From Citrobacter telavivensis (GTDB lineage: Bacteria > Pseudomonadota > Gammaproteobacteria > Enterobacterales > Enterobacteriaceae): DNA of 64,000 bases. The position numbers and the translations under genes were made by a program. The stretch is from NCBI GenBank assembly GCA_009363175.1, contig CP045205.1:1488001-1552000 (forward strand), given 5' to 3'. This document shows, piece by piece, positions 8,651-17,753 of the stretch; position 1 is the first letter of the stretch; each line of letters starts with the position of its first letter. The notes below the pieces were generated by a model. That model was given only the letters and a program-made list of their open reading frames with translations. It was not told where the DNA came from and made no database searches.

Positions 8651-10033
8651 ATGAAGGAAAACAAAAGCCGCCGTGAGTTTTTGAGCCAGAGCGGGAAGAT
8701 GGTCACCGCCGCCGCGCTATTGAGTGCTGGCGCGCCGGTCGCCTATGCGGCAACCTCTGGTGCAGCAACCTGTGACGCCAGAGGCACCATGACGATTAAC
8801 GATACCCATTACTACCTCGACAACGTCCTGCTTGAGACGGGCTTTGACTATGAGGGCACGGTCGCGGTTCACACGCGTACGGCGCTGCAAACCGTGGAGA
8901 TTCAGGCGGGCAAAATTGTCGCGCTGCGCGACAACAAAAGTCATCCGGACGCCACGCTGCCGCATTACGATGCGGGCGGCAAACTGATGCTGCCGACCAC
9001 GCGCGACATGCACATCCACCTCGACAAAACGTTCTACGGCGGGCCGTGGCGTTCGCTGAACCGTCCGGCAGGCACGACCATTCAGGACATGATCAAACTT
9101 GAGCAAAAACTGTTGCCAGAACTGCAGCCCTATACGCAGGAACATGCCGAAAAGCTGATCGACCTGCTGCAGTCGAAAGGGACCACCGTGGCGCGCAGCC
9201 ACTGCAATATCGAACCGGTCTCTGGCCTCAAAAATCTCGAGAATTTGCAGGCGGTACTGGCACGGCGTAAAGCGGGCTTCGATTGTGAAATCGTGGCGTT
9301 CCCACAGCACGGCCTGTTGTTATCGAAATCAGAACCATTGATGCGTGAAGCGATGCAGGCCGGCGCGCACTATGTCGGCGGGCTGGATCCGACTAACGTC
9401 GACGGCGCGATGGAAAAATCTCTCGATACTATGTTCCAGATCGCTCTCGATTATAACAAGGGCGTGGACATCCATCTGCATGAAACCAGCCCGGCGGGCG
9501 TCGCGGCGGTGAAGTATATGGTTGAAACGGTTGAGAAAACGCCGCAACTGAAGGGCAAGCTGACCATCAGCCACGCCTTTGCGCTGGCGACGATGAATGC
9601 ACAGCAGGTTGATGAGATTGCCGCACGCATGGCGGCACAGCAAATATCCATCGCGTCAACGGTGCCGATTGGCACGCTGCATATGCCGCTTAAGCAGTTG
9701 CACGATAGCGGCGTGATGGTGATGACCGGCACGGACAGCGTGATCGACCACTGGTCGCCTTACGGTCTGGGCGACATGCTGGAGAAGGCTAACCTTTACG
9801 CCCAGCTCTATATCCGTCCCAATGAACAAAGCCTTTCCCGCGCGCTGTTCCTTGCGACAGGTAACGTGCTGCCGTTGAACGAGAAAGGTGAGCGTGTCTG
9901 GCCGAAAGTGCAGGATGACGCCAGCTTTGTGCTGGTGGACGCCTCCTGTTCTGCCGAGACGGTTGCACGAATTTCACCACGAAGCGCCACATTCCATAAG
10001 GGACAACTGGTGTGGGGAAGCGTCGCACGCTAA
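8651..10033 (+). CDS. Tat-exported amidohydrolase, cytosine-deaminase-like
   Basis: A 460-residue metal-dependent hydrolase of the amidohydrolase superfamily, nearest in layout to CodA. The N-terminus has a twin-arginine signal (SRREFL near residue 6, then a hydrophobic stretch ending AYAA), so the folded enzyme should reach the periplasm. Metal and catalytic motifs are visible: DMHIHLDK, HCNIEP, a HLHE pair in the CodA catalytic position, SHAFA, and MTGTDSVIDHWSPYG with the metal-binding aspartate. It is the last gene of the carbamoyl-transfer operon. The substrate is not known; cyclic amides, ureides or deaminated pyrimidine-like rings are the reasonable class. Confidence 0.85.
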   Translation: MKENKSRREFLSQSGKMVTAAALLSAGAPVAYAATSGAATCDARGTMTINDTHYYLDNVLLETGFDYEGTVAVHTRTALQTVEIQAGKIVALRDNKSHPDATLPHYDAGGKLMLPTTRDMHIHLDKTFYGGPWRSLNRPAGTTIQDMIKLEQKLLPELQPYTQEHAEKLIDLLQSKGTTVARSHCNIEPVSGLKNLENLQAVLARRKAGFDCEIVAFPQHGLLLSKSEPLMREAMQAGAHYVGGLDPTNVDGAMEKSLDTMFQIALDYNKGVDIHLHETSPAGVAAVKYMVETVEKTPQLKGKLTISHAFALATMNAQQVDEIAARMAAQQISIASTVPIGTLHMPLKQLHDSGVMVMTGTDSVIDHWSPYGLGDMLEKANLYAQLYIRPNEQSLSRALFLATGNVLPLNEKGERVWPKVQDDASFVLVDASCSAETVARISPRSATFHKGQLVWGSVAR

Positions 10034-10048
10034 ACGGGGGAGAGCCCG

Positions 10049-10774
10049 CTACGGTTGCGACGAGACGGTTTTTTCGTAGTGCCAGGCAGTGCCGTGATCG
10101 TTGATCGCGTCATAGCGGATCGACGAACACGGCGCACCACGTCCCTGTAGCGGTACCGGGACAGTAGAAAGCGGTGCGATCATGACGCCGCTTGCACTGC
10201 CGGCTTCACAGCTTATTCCGGCCAGCGTGATATGCCACGGGGTAGGGTTGGTTATTTGCAACTGATTCTGTGGTCCAGCATACGTCACGCGCAGCTTTTC
10301 TGCGTCGCTTTCCTGGAGCACGCCAATGCCCTGCGGACGGATAAACAGCTTCATGCGGATGCGTAATGGCAGTACCACTTTTTGTGCCGCCTGCGCATCG
10401 GTCTGCGTCATGGGGGGAATTTGATACACATTCAGCCAGTAAAGCGCTTCACGATCGCGCGGCAGGGCGGCGGTGTCGGTGAGTTGCAGCGTAATGCTGC
10501 GCAACTCGCCGGGCTGCATTTTAAACACCGGCGGCAGCGCGATGACGGGCGTCGTCTCCTCGTTGGGCTGGCTCGACGGATTGCCCGTATCGGTCCAGAC
10601 CTGAACCAGTGCCGGCTGCTGCGGGGAATTAATCAGCGCCAGCGACGTGCTTTTGTCACCGGCATTAAAAATCACTCGGGTCACTTCGCTATTCACTACC
10701 GCGTGGCTGGAGAACGGCAGAACGTTCAGTAGCAACGCGCTACTGAAAGCTAACCACCACCTGAAGTTGTGCAT
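10049..10774 (-). CDS. Second periplasmic fimbrial chaperone
   Basis: A PapD-type chaperone of 241 residues with a signal peptide (FRWWLAFSSALLLNVLPFSSHA), then the two immunoglobulin-like domains. Conserved features include TRVIFNAGDKSTSLALIN at the start of the mature protein and LYWLNVYQIPP near residue 110. I choose the start at 10774, where AGGAT precedes the ATG, over a longer frame to 10834. It overlaps the end of the adhesin gene by 35 bases, so it is translationally coupled and is the fifth and last gene of the fimbrial operon. Two chaperones in one operon suggest that one is dedicated to the tip adhesin. It converges with the amidohydrolase gene. Confidence 0.88.
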   Translation of the reverse strand: MHNFRWWLAFSSALLLNVLPFSSHAVVNSEVTRVIFNAGDKSTSLALINSPQQPALVQVWTDTGNPSSQPNEETTPVIALPPVFKMQPGELRSITLQLTDTAALPRDREALYWLNVYQIPPMTQTDAQAAQKVVLPLRIRMKLFIRPQGIGVLQESDAEKLRVTYAGPQNQLQITNPTPWHITLAGISCEAGSASGVMIAPLSTVPVPLQGRGAPCSSIRYDAINDHGTAWHYEKTVSSQP

Positions 10775-12077
10775 AAACTGATCCTGCTGTAATGGCTTCG
10801 CCAGGAATTGCTTCCAGCGAGGCGGTGAATTCACCGTTGTAAAATTCGGTCGAACCGCTTGAGGTTTTACTGGTTAAATCGGCATAGCCATACCACCCTC
10901 CGGCGTTGCCCGTCGCGGTCGCCGTCAGATTCGGCAACAGGTTGATGGCGCTACCGCCCAGTTTTTCGCTGTAAATACGAATGCCTACGCCGGACGCCAC
11001 GCCGCTGGCACCGTAATGGTTATCGAGCAGCCAGGTCCAGGCCCCCGATCCGGTCTTGAGCCCTAACTGGTTCGCCGCATTCGCCGCCGTCAGGTTATTC
11101 ACCAGAAACCCCATCGCCACATTCGCTTTGCTGGTGGTCGAGACCGCGGTACTGGAAATCGCGCCGGTTTCGCATTCGACGGTGATGTTAAAGGGCGTCT
11201 GCGCCGTGCCGCCGCCGCTCAGTTCACCAACGCTAATCGGCGGCAGGCGGACGATGGCGGGATAGTCGTCGATCCGACAGGCGGCGCCGCGCACAAAGTA
11301 ACTTTGACTGGTGAGCGTCCAGCCGCCTGGCCACTGCATGGCACCCCAGCCGTCGTAATTGGTTCTGCTGTCTGCGCCGTCAAAGAGTCCGGAACTCATG
11401 CCACCGCCGTGAAAGGCGATATAGCCCGCCGGCCCCGCGTAGGTATAGCCATAGCGATTTGAACCGTTCACGCCTTTCGACGCGTCATCAACCCGAAAAA
11501 GCTCAACGAAAACATCGCTGAAGGCGCTGCCCGGGATGTAAATATAGGTCCCGTCATTAAACATCTCGCTTTCAGGGATGAGGCGTGTTTTCCAGTAGCG
11601 CGAGTAGTATTGCCCGGTTTTCAGGTTCGTCAGTCGGAGCGCCACGTTTTTGACGTAGGTGTAGTACGCGCCTTCAATACCCGCAACCGCTTCTCTGCCG
11701 CCCCAGGCGTCATCGCCGTTGGTGGCGTAATACTCATACACTTTGCCGATTTCTGCGACATCACAGCGGAAATAGATTTGGTTGGCGTTGACGCCCTGGG
11801 TGCGGCCGTTAGGCACAAAGCTGGCCGTTGAGCTGGCGAGCAGCGTGCCTTCACTCTGAAAGCCGGTGCCGCTGCTTAAGGTGATGACGCCGGGCAATCC
11901 CAGTTTGCCTTTTACTTCGCTATCGCCAACGCCACCCCAACTGGCGCCGACGTAGCCTGCGTCTTTTGCCACCTGCGACAGGTCGTTGGCTGAGGTCACC
12001 CTTTTACAGGCAGACCATGCGGGCGGTGTCAGTACGACAGCGACCAGCAGTAGCGGGAGGACAGAGGATAATTTCAT
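10740..12077 (-). CDS. Fimbrial tip adhesin
   Basis: A two-domain fimbrial adhesin of 445 residues with a signal peptide (LLLVAVVLTPPAWSA). The N-terminal lectin-like half is rich in aromatic residues and glycine, and the C-terminal pilin half (from about residue 280) ends in a beta-strand pattern QLQVVVSFQ expected for donor-strand exchange. Its size and place after the usher fit the YehA type of adhesin. The usher stop lies seven bases upstream. The receptor cannot be read from sequence. Confidence 0.85.
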   Translation of the reverse strand: MKLSSVLPLLLVAVVLTPPAWSACKRVTSANDLSQVAKDAGYVGASWGGVGDSEVKGKLGLPGVITLSSGTGFQSEGTLLASSTASFVPNGRTQGVNANQIYFRCDVAEIGKVYEYYATNGDDAWGGREAVAGIEGAYYTYVKNVALRLTNLKTGQYYSRYWKTRLIPESEMFNDGTYIYIPGSAFSDVFVELFRVDDASKGVNGSNRYGYTYAGPAGYIAFHGGGMSSGLFDGADSRTNYDGWGAMQWPGGWTLTSQSYFVRGAACRIDDYPAIVRLPPISVGELSGGGTAQTPFNITVECETGAISSTAVSTTSKANVAMGFLVNNLTAANAANQLGLKTGSGAWTWLLDNHYGASGVASGVGIRIYSEKLGGSAINLLPNLTATATGNAGGWYGYADLTSKTSSGSTEFYNGEFTASLEAIPGEAITAGSVYAQLQVVVSFQ

Positions 12078-12083
12078 GAGTCA

Positions 12084-14636
12084 TCATTCCTGGCGACAAG
12101 GTAGCGTGAGTTGATACAACGGCGTGTCGCTCGTCGTCGGCAATTGATACCAGACCTGGCACCGCTGAGCGGCATTTTTGCCCCACTTAACAAACAGCAC
12201 GCCGGACTGCGCGGCGATTCGGGCGTAGATTTGGCCGCCCTGACCCATGATGCCCACGTCGTCACCGTTGCCGTCCGTGACGTCCGCGCCCATCGGCGGC
12301 AGGCTGCCGTCGGGCAGGGTGGTATTGATCAGCGTCGCTTTGCCGTGAGTGGTCTTGAACGTCACGCGGGAAATCGCCCCTGCATAGGGGACAAGGCGCT
12401 TGCTGCCGCCCTGAAGTTCGACGTCATCGGCCATATTCTGGCTGTCGAGACTGATGGTGTTATAGCGATAGGGCGTTAGGGACGGGAGGATCGCGTAGCC
12501 GAAACGGTCTACCGTCGCGCCCTGACCATTACGTATCGTCGCACCGCGTGCGCCCGGGGCCTCTACCAGTGCGAAGGTGTCGCTGGTATACGGGCCAGCG
12601 GTAATTCCGCCGCGATGGGCGACCAGCGTACCGGACATGCCCAACCCATACTGCTGATAGCTGTCACCCCGGGAGGCCCAGGCGCGGAAGGCACCGACGG
12701 AGGTGCGGCGTTCAATATTACCGCCCCAGGTTGAGCTGTCGCCGCTATCATTGTTGTGCTCAATACCGCTGTAGAGCGCCCACGAGGTGGTACTTTTCTC
12801 GCCCGTTGTCCCACTCATCCCGACCGTTGCCGTCCGGCTGTCGCGACTGCGGTTCATGTCCAGATTGATCTGCGAACGGCTGGAGCCAAAGTCGAACGGA
12901 ATCGAAATCCCCAGCGACACGGTGTTTTCGGTGTATTTACGCTGGTTCTCATTATCGAAATCGCGATCGTTGACGCTGCTGAAGTAGCGGCTGGAGTAAG
13001 TGCTACGCTGGCGTGCGGCGCTGACATTGAAGCTGATATCCCGCCAGCTATTGCTGTAGCCGAGCTGTAGTTGAGTGATGCGTGAGGCGTTGTTGTAGTA
13101 ATCCGACGTGCTGCCGGTAAAGCTCAGCATGCCCCAGTTGCCCATCGGCTGGCTGAGGGTCGCCGAGAAGTTGTTCCGCTGATTGAGCGTGTCGGAGTAG
13201 TAGGTGGTGCCGCTTTTTTCCTGGCGACGCACGCCGAGTACGTCCTGCAAATCGCGATAGCCGCTGGTGGAATAGCGATACGCTGCGAGGACCAGGTTGG
13301 TTCCGGTGGTGAAGGTTTTACTATAACTCGCCTCGACGCGCCAGCCCTGTTGCTTCTCGTCATTTTCTACACGGGCGCTGGAAAATACCGTGTTCAGACC
13401 GAAGGCGCCGACAGAGGTCGCCAGCACGCCGCCCGCGAGAATGGCCTGATAATTATCCGCCAGTCGCGACCCCATGTTGGCCGTCAGCACGTTGCTCATC
13501 CCGCGCTGCAACACACCTTCTATAAACTTATTTTCCACGCTGTAGTACTGACGAACGTAGCCCATCGCCAGTTCGTAGTTCCAGTTACCGGGACGAATCG
13601 AGTCTGGTACGGCAGAGTAGGGGACGGTAAAGCGCGATACCTGTCCGTTGGCGTCAATCACATCGACCGTCAGATCGCCCTGACCGCGGGTGTTGTACAG
13701 ATCGTTAATGACGAAGGCTCCGGGCGCGACAGTGGTCTCGTAGATGACTTTTCCCTGCTGGCGCACAACGACATGGGACGTTGTGGTGGCGACGCCGCGC
13801 ACTTCCGGCGCATAGCCCCGTTTTCCCTGTGGCCACATGCGCTGATCGGTGCTGAGCTTGACGCCGTTGAATGACAGACTGCCAAACAGACTGCTGTTGG
13901 TGTAGTTATCACCGAAGGCAATGATGCTGTCCAGTTGCGGCAAAGGCCGTTGTACCGAGGTGGCGACCGCATTGTATTTGTAGTGACCTCCCGTCTGATT
14001 GTCATCGGCGTAGCGCAGGTTACCCTGATGACGAACCTGCCAGAGGCCAAGGTTGATCCCACCGTTGATATTGCTCCACAGATAGTCATAGCGCAGATGG
14101 CTGTCCGTGTTTTCGGTATGGTAAAAATTGGTGTTGTGGCGCAGAAACAGCGCGGTTTCACCGGCATCCCATTCGGATACCGGAATGAAGCCTCTTGGCG
14201 AATGTAACAGCCCCGCCTGAGGAATCACCATGTTCAGGCGTAACGTGCTTAAATCCACTTCCCAGTTGATTTTCTGTCCCAGACTGTCAATTGGCAGACA
14301 CGCGTCGGGCGTAGAATTTTGCGTTGTACGAATAGCACTGGCGGCAATCAGTTCAGGTGACAGACAGGGCTGAACCCGCGCATTGTCGCCTTCCGGTTTT
14401 ACCAGCGTGATTGACTCCTGGTGACGAATCAACTGGTTATTGAGATAGACGTCGAGCACATAGTTGCCCGTTGAAAGCGCGTCATCTCGCTGATTAAAGC
14501 GATCCAGATCCAGTGTCTTACCCACATCGGAACCCTGCAAAAGCGCCGGGTCAAAGTAATATTCCGCGCACGCCGTCGCCGGGGTTAACGCCAGGCCTAT
14601 CAGGGGCGCGACGACGTTATAGCGGATAGTCGGCAC
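12084..14636 (-). CDS. Outer membrane fimbrial usher
   Basis: An 850-residue chaperone-usher outer membrane protein with a signal peptide ending near TACAEYYFDPALL. It shows the usher landmarks: the N-terminal chaperone-binding domain, a large beta-barrel containing the plug domain (around QGKVIYETTVAPGAFVINDLY), and C-terminal domains with a cysteine pair (CQVWYQLP and PCRQE). Full length for the family. It overlaps the upstream chaperone gene by 20 bases. It secretes and orders the major subunit and adhesin of this operon, resembling YehB in general layout. Orthology to a named operon is uncertain. Confidence 0.93.
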   Translation of the reverse strand: MPTIRYNVVAPLIGLALTPATACAEYYFDPALLQGSDVGKTLDLDRFNQRDDALSTGNYVLDVYLNNQLIRHQESITLVKPEGDNARVQPCLSPELIAASAIRTTQNSTPDACLPIDSLGQKINWEVDLSTLRLNMVIPQAGLLHSPRGFIPVSEWDAGETALFLRHNTNFYHTENTDSHLRYDYLWSNINGGINLGLWQVRHQGNLRYADDNQTGGHYKYNAVATSVQRPLPQLDSIIAFGDNYTNSSLFGSLSFNGVKLSTDQRMWPQGKRGYAPEVRGVATTTSHVVVRQQGKVIYETTVAPGAFVINDLYNTRGQGDLTVDVIDANGQVSRFTVPYSAVPDSIRPGNWNYELAMGYVRQYYSVENKFIEGVLQRGMSNVLTANMGSRLADNYQAILAGGVLATSVGAFGLNTVFSSARVENDEKQQGWRVEASYSKTFTTGTNLVLAAYRYSTSGYRDLQDVLGVRRQEKSGTTYYSDTLNQRNNFSATLSQPMGNWGMLSFTGSTSDYYNNASRITQLQLGYSNSWRDISFNVSAARQRSTYSSRYFSSVNDRDFDNENQRKYTENTVSLGISIPFDFGSSRSQINLDMNRSRDSRTATVGMSGTTGEKSTTSWALYSGIEHNNDSGDSSTWGGNIERRTSVGAFRAWASRGDSYQQYGLGMSGTLVAHRGGITAGPYTSDTFALVEAPGARGATIRNGQGATVDRFGYAILPSLTPYRYNTISLDSQNMADDVELQGGSKRLVPYAGAISRVTFKTTHGKATLINTTLPDGSLPPMGADVTDGNGDDVGIMGQGGQIYARIAAQSGVLFVKWGKNAAQRCQVWYQLPTTSDTPLYQLTLPCRQE

Positions 14637-15375
14637 TGATGCGTGCTCCCTGATCGTTGATCAAGGTAACGCGTACGCGCTGTGCGTCAGCGCCAGAGGT
14701 ACGCGGAAAGTGAAACGTTTCGCTGGCAAAGGGCGAAATCATGTCGTTTTTGGGGTGCAGAATTTCCGATGAGCGACCGGGTTGCAGGACCGCAACCGTG
14801 ACAAAATAAGGCTGGTTATTTTTTATGCTTATCGCCAGTTCTTTATTTCCGCTAATACGTTTGACCTGCAGATTTTCCAGCATTTTTTGCGGATCGCCGA
14901 CGAGACCTGCCGGGCGATAAAAAAGTTTAACCCGATTGCGCAACATAATCAGCAGACTGTTTTGTTTTTCTGTGTGGGTCGCGGATTGTCCGGCATTGGC
15001 GGGCGGGATCTGCATGAAATTAAAATAGACCAGCGATTCCCTGTCCTGAGGTAATGCTTTCCCCCGGGTGTAAACAATACGAATGATTTGCCCTTCTCCA
15101 GACTGAATACGAAATGCCGGAGGTGTGGCAATAAACGGAACCTGCGCAGATTTATCCGGACCATCGGCCATATTGCCGTTATCGAACCAGCTCTGGACAA
15201 CATAGGGAATGGCATCTTTATTTTTCAGATGCACATCGGTAGATTTCGCTGCACCATTATAAATAATACGCGTTCCTGTCATCGTAATACTGGCATTCAC
15301 GTGGCTACAGCAGGCGCTAAAAAAGAGAAACAGGCAACCTGAAATAAACGGACGATAACGATGAGAAGTTCGCAT
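14617..15375 (-). CDS. Periplasmic fimbrial chaperone
   Basis: A PapD-family chaperone of 252 residues. The start at 15375 is supported by AGGGA upstream and a signal peptide (FISGCLFLFFSACCSHVNA); the longer frame to 15681 is only read-through of a shadow. Mature landmarks are TRIIYNGAAKSTDVHLKN, the conserved VYTRGKALPQDRESLVYFN segment and a subdomain-2 NNQPYFVTVA stretch. It stabilises fimbrial subunits in the periplasm and delivers them to the usher encoded immediately after it. Confidence 0.93.
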   Translation of the reverse strand: MRTSHRYRPFISGCLFLFFSACCSHVNASITMTGTRIIYNGAAKSTDVHLKNKDAIPYVVQSWFDNGNMADGPDKSAQVPFIATPPAFRIQSGEGQIIRIVYTRGKALPQDRESLVYFNFMQIPPANAGQSATHTEKQNSLLIMLRNRVKLFYRPAGLVGDPQKMLENLQVKRISGNKELAISIKNNQPYFVTVAVLQPGRSSEILHPKNDMISPFASETFHFPRTSGADAQRVRVTLINDQGARISADYPL

Positions 15376-15397
15376 TGTATTTTCCCTGAAGGTGGGT

Positions 15398-15417
15398 GGC
15401 GGGAGTTCATTCCCGCC
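15398..15417 (-). other. Intergenic hairpin between fimbrial subunit and chaperone genes
   Basis: A seven-base perfect stem (GGCGGGA with TCCCGCC) around a six-base loop lies between the major subunit stop and the chaperone start. No U tract follows on the minus strand, so it is more like an RNA-stabilising or partial attenuating element than a full terminator. Such elements commonly favour the major subunit over downstream assembly genes. Confidence 0.5.
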
Positions 15418-15427
15418 AGGACTACTT

Positions 15428-15961
15428 TTACTGATAAGAAACGGCGTATTGCAGTGAGGCCAGCACCGTACCGGTGGTGGCGGCACCACCGCTGTAATAC
15501 TGAGCTTTATAGGTCGCGCTCGCGGAGTCCTTGTTAGCGGCGAGAGAGAGGTCGCCGGTACCGGTAAAGGCGCTGCGGAAGTCAATTTCATCGCCGCTGG
15601 TATCGAGGATTTGGATCTCCACATCTGTCGCAGAGCCCGTGCTGCCGAGGTTCCCGGTGGCTGAACTGATGTTGTTGCCAACGAAGACCGTTGAGATCTG
15701 CACGCCAGAAGGTGAGCCGGTACAGTTGCTCACACCAACATCAAATGTCGTCGCGCCAGCCACCTGATTGGCATTCAGTTCGGTGGCCGTCACGGTCGGC
15801 AGCAATACCACCGGAGAGGCATCAGAGCCATTTACCGATATTGAACAGGTCTCGTCACTCACTTCACCCATAAACGTAATGGTGTTGTCAGAGGCTAGTG
15901 CATTCGTGGAAAAGAGCGCAGAGGCCATCAGCGCCGAAAGGAAGGCACGATTTAAGGTCAT
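15428..15961 (-). CDS. Major fimbrial subunit
   Basis: A 177-residue type-1-like pilin with signal peptide (AFLSALMASALFSTNALA). The mature chain starts with SDNTITFMGEVSDETCSI, carries two cysteines (DETCSI and SNCTGSP) expected to form the pilin disulphide, and ends in the donor-strand pattern ASLQYAVSYQ. It is the first gene of the five-gene operon and should be the most abundant product. Size and order fit the YehD type. Confidence 0.92.
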   Translation of the reverse strand: MTLNRAFLSALMASALFSTNALASDNTITFMGEVSDETCSISVNGSDASPVVLLPTVTATELNANQVAGATTFDVGVSNCTGSPSGVQISTVFVGNNISSATGNLGSTGSATDVEIQILDTSGDEIDFRSAFTGTGDLSLAANKDSASATYKAQYYSGGAATTGTVLASLQYAVSYQ

Positions 15962-16795
15962 AATATAAACTCCATTTTTTTCAGTCGTGTTGATTTACCC
16001 TGCGGGACAGGGTTCTTCCATGCGCAGGGACATTTATCGCGATGGCTCTGTGCGGGAATGGGGACAAAATAAAATAATTGGTGATTTTCTTAAAAGGTGA
16101 ATGCTTCCTGTATCAGGAATATCGTAACGGCAATGATTATATTTTCGTAGCGAGAATAAATTCACCCTGGTTAATCAGTTAATTTGTCTGCGTGGATATT
16201 ACCGAGAATATCCATAAAGAGGAAAATCGTTTAAAACGAACAGATAGATTACTGGTGATAGGTTGAGTCTATTAAAATCTGGAAATAGATCGGCGGTAGC
16301 TTTATTAGGAATTTTAGATTATTAGATGATTAATGTTGAAGTGTTTCGCCGGGTGAAAAGCGTATTCCCGCCTGACAGGTTCCCGGACCAGGAAAATTCA
16401 CACGCTATACATAAAGAAAAATGAATAGTGCACCGTGCTAATTATTTTGCTGATGACATTCAGGGATGAGAATTTTATTTGATTACAGAGTTGTTTCTGG
16501 AAGCTTAATGTCGGGGGTTCCAGTAATCGCGGACTGCTCAACATCAAAAAACAAGAAAAAATTTTTTCCTCTGCAATTGATGTCGCGTCATTTTTGCCAG
16601 GTTCATGGCAAAAAACGCGGTGTCAGACCCTGAAAGAGATGACTTTTGACAATTTTTTCACCAGCAATTTGTGCCATGCGGTACGCGTTGATTCTTTTGC
16701 GCTGACAAACCCTTATCTTCACAACGAGAAAAATGAGGTTTTTTTGGAAAGATGAGTGAGCACAGCGACAGGCGCTGTGCGTCAGAAACGTATTT
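15962..16795. other. Intergenic region upstream of the fimbrial operon
   Basis: About 830 AT-rich bases between the fimbrial operon and rcnA. The part next to 15961 must hold the fimbrial promoter and leader. No coding frame looks real. No invertible fim-type switch repeats were noticed by eye. The E. coli rcnB gene, which normally follows rcnA, is not present here. Confidence 0.5.
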
Positions 16796-17719
16796 TCAGG
16801 AAGCGTGAACAATCCCCATGTAGCCATGAATGCCCATATAAAGGCCGACCAGACCGATTAGCAGGCTGGAAAAATAGGGCGCTTTTCTTGCCAGTGCGTT
16901 GAATCCACTCCAGCGTTTGGCGACCTGGTGGACGCTAACTGCCGCACCCACGCCGACCGTCACCAGCGTTATAGCCAGTCCCAGACTAAAGCAGAGCACC
17001 ATCGTTGCACCGAGAGTAAAGGCTTTCAACTGGATACAAATCAGCAGCACGGTAATCGCTGCGGGGCAGGGGATCAGCCCACCTGTCAGACCGAACAGCA
17101 AGATTTGCCCATTGGTCACCTCTTTGCCGTGAAAACGGCGCTGAATATCACTGGCATGCGCGCGCTCGTGGGCGTCCTGCCAGGCTTTCGATCCTTCCGA
17201 CAGTTCCGCCAGAACGTTGTGGTTGTGCTGATGCTCGCGATCGTGATGCGCGTGATCGTGGTGGTCATGATGATCGTGAGCATGATGATCGTGATGATGA
17301 TCGTGATGATGATCGTGGTCATGGTCGTGATGAGGGGCATGAGCGTGGTCGTCATGCTGCATATCGGTGAGCCAGTTTCGCTCCCCCTGCCACGTCCGCC
17401 AGAACATCCAGGTCGCAGTGCCCAGAATAATAAATGCGGAAATCAGTTGCAGCCAGGGCTCCACGGACTCTGCGGTAAACGCCCGACTGATATACATGCC
17501 GCCAAGAGCAATCAGCCAGACCACGGCGGTATGGGAGAGCGTTGCCGCCAGTCCCAGCATCACCGCCTGTTTGATGGTCCCTTTAATGGCGATGATAAAT
17601 GCCGCCATCATCGTCTTCGAGTGGCCGGGCTCCAGTCCATGCAGCACGCCGAGAAGAATCGCGCTGGGAATAAAAAACCACGCGTTACCTTGCTGAAGAA
17701 GTGTTGAAAATTCGCCCAT
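16796..17719 (-). CDS. rcnA: Nickel/cobalt efflux protein RcnA
   Basis: An inner-membrane Ni2+/Co2+ exporter of 307 residues. The start at 17719 is used; the longer frame reads through the promoter. Six or so membrane segments surround a cytoplasmic loop (about residues 112-165) made almost wholly of histidine and aspartate, the hallmark of RcnA. The GLEPGHSKTMMAAF motif near residue 30 and the GGLIPCPAAITVLL motif after the loop are the transporter signatures. It is divergent from rcnR, whose product represses it until nickel or cobalt binds. rcnB is missing downstream. Confidence 0.96.
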   Translation of the reverse strand: MGEFSTLLQQGNAWFFIPSAILLGVLHGLEPGHSKTMMAAFIIAIKGTIKQAVMLGLAATLSHTAVVWLIALGGMYISRAFTAESVEPWLQLISAFIILGTATWMFWRTWQGERNWLTDMQHDDHAHAPHHDHDHDHHHDHHHDHHAHDHHDHHDHAHHDREHQHNHNVLAELSEGSKAWQDAHERAHASDIQRRFHGKEVTNGQILLFGLTGGLIPCPAAITVLLICIQLKAFTLGATMVLCFSLGLAITLVTVGVGAAVSVHQVAKRWSGFNALARKAPYFSSLLIGLVGLYMGIHGYMGIVHAS

Positions 17720-17753
17720 GATAATGATTCTTAGTTGCCTGTTTTGCCAGATT

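Noticed and set aside
14617..15681. A longer frame for the first fimbrial chaperone, reaching into the pilin gene.
   Set aside because: The signal peptide and Shine-Dalgarno fix the start at 15375; the extra N-terminal part is proline/arginine-rich shadow sequence.
16928..17707. A 259-codon plus-strand frame opposite rcnA with a methionine/valine repeat.
   Set aside because: The repeat is the mirror of the RcnA histidine tract. No ribosome binding site or family match is visible.
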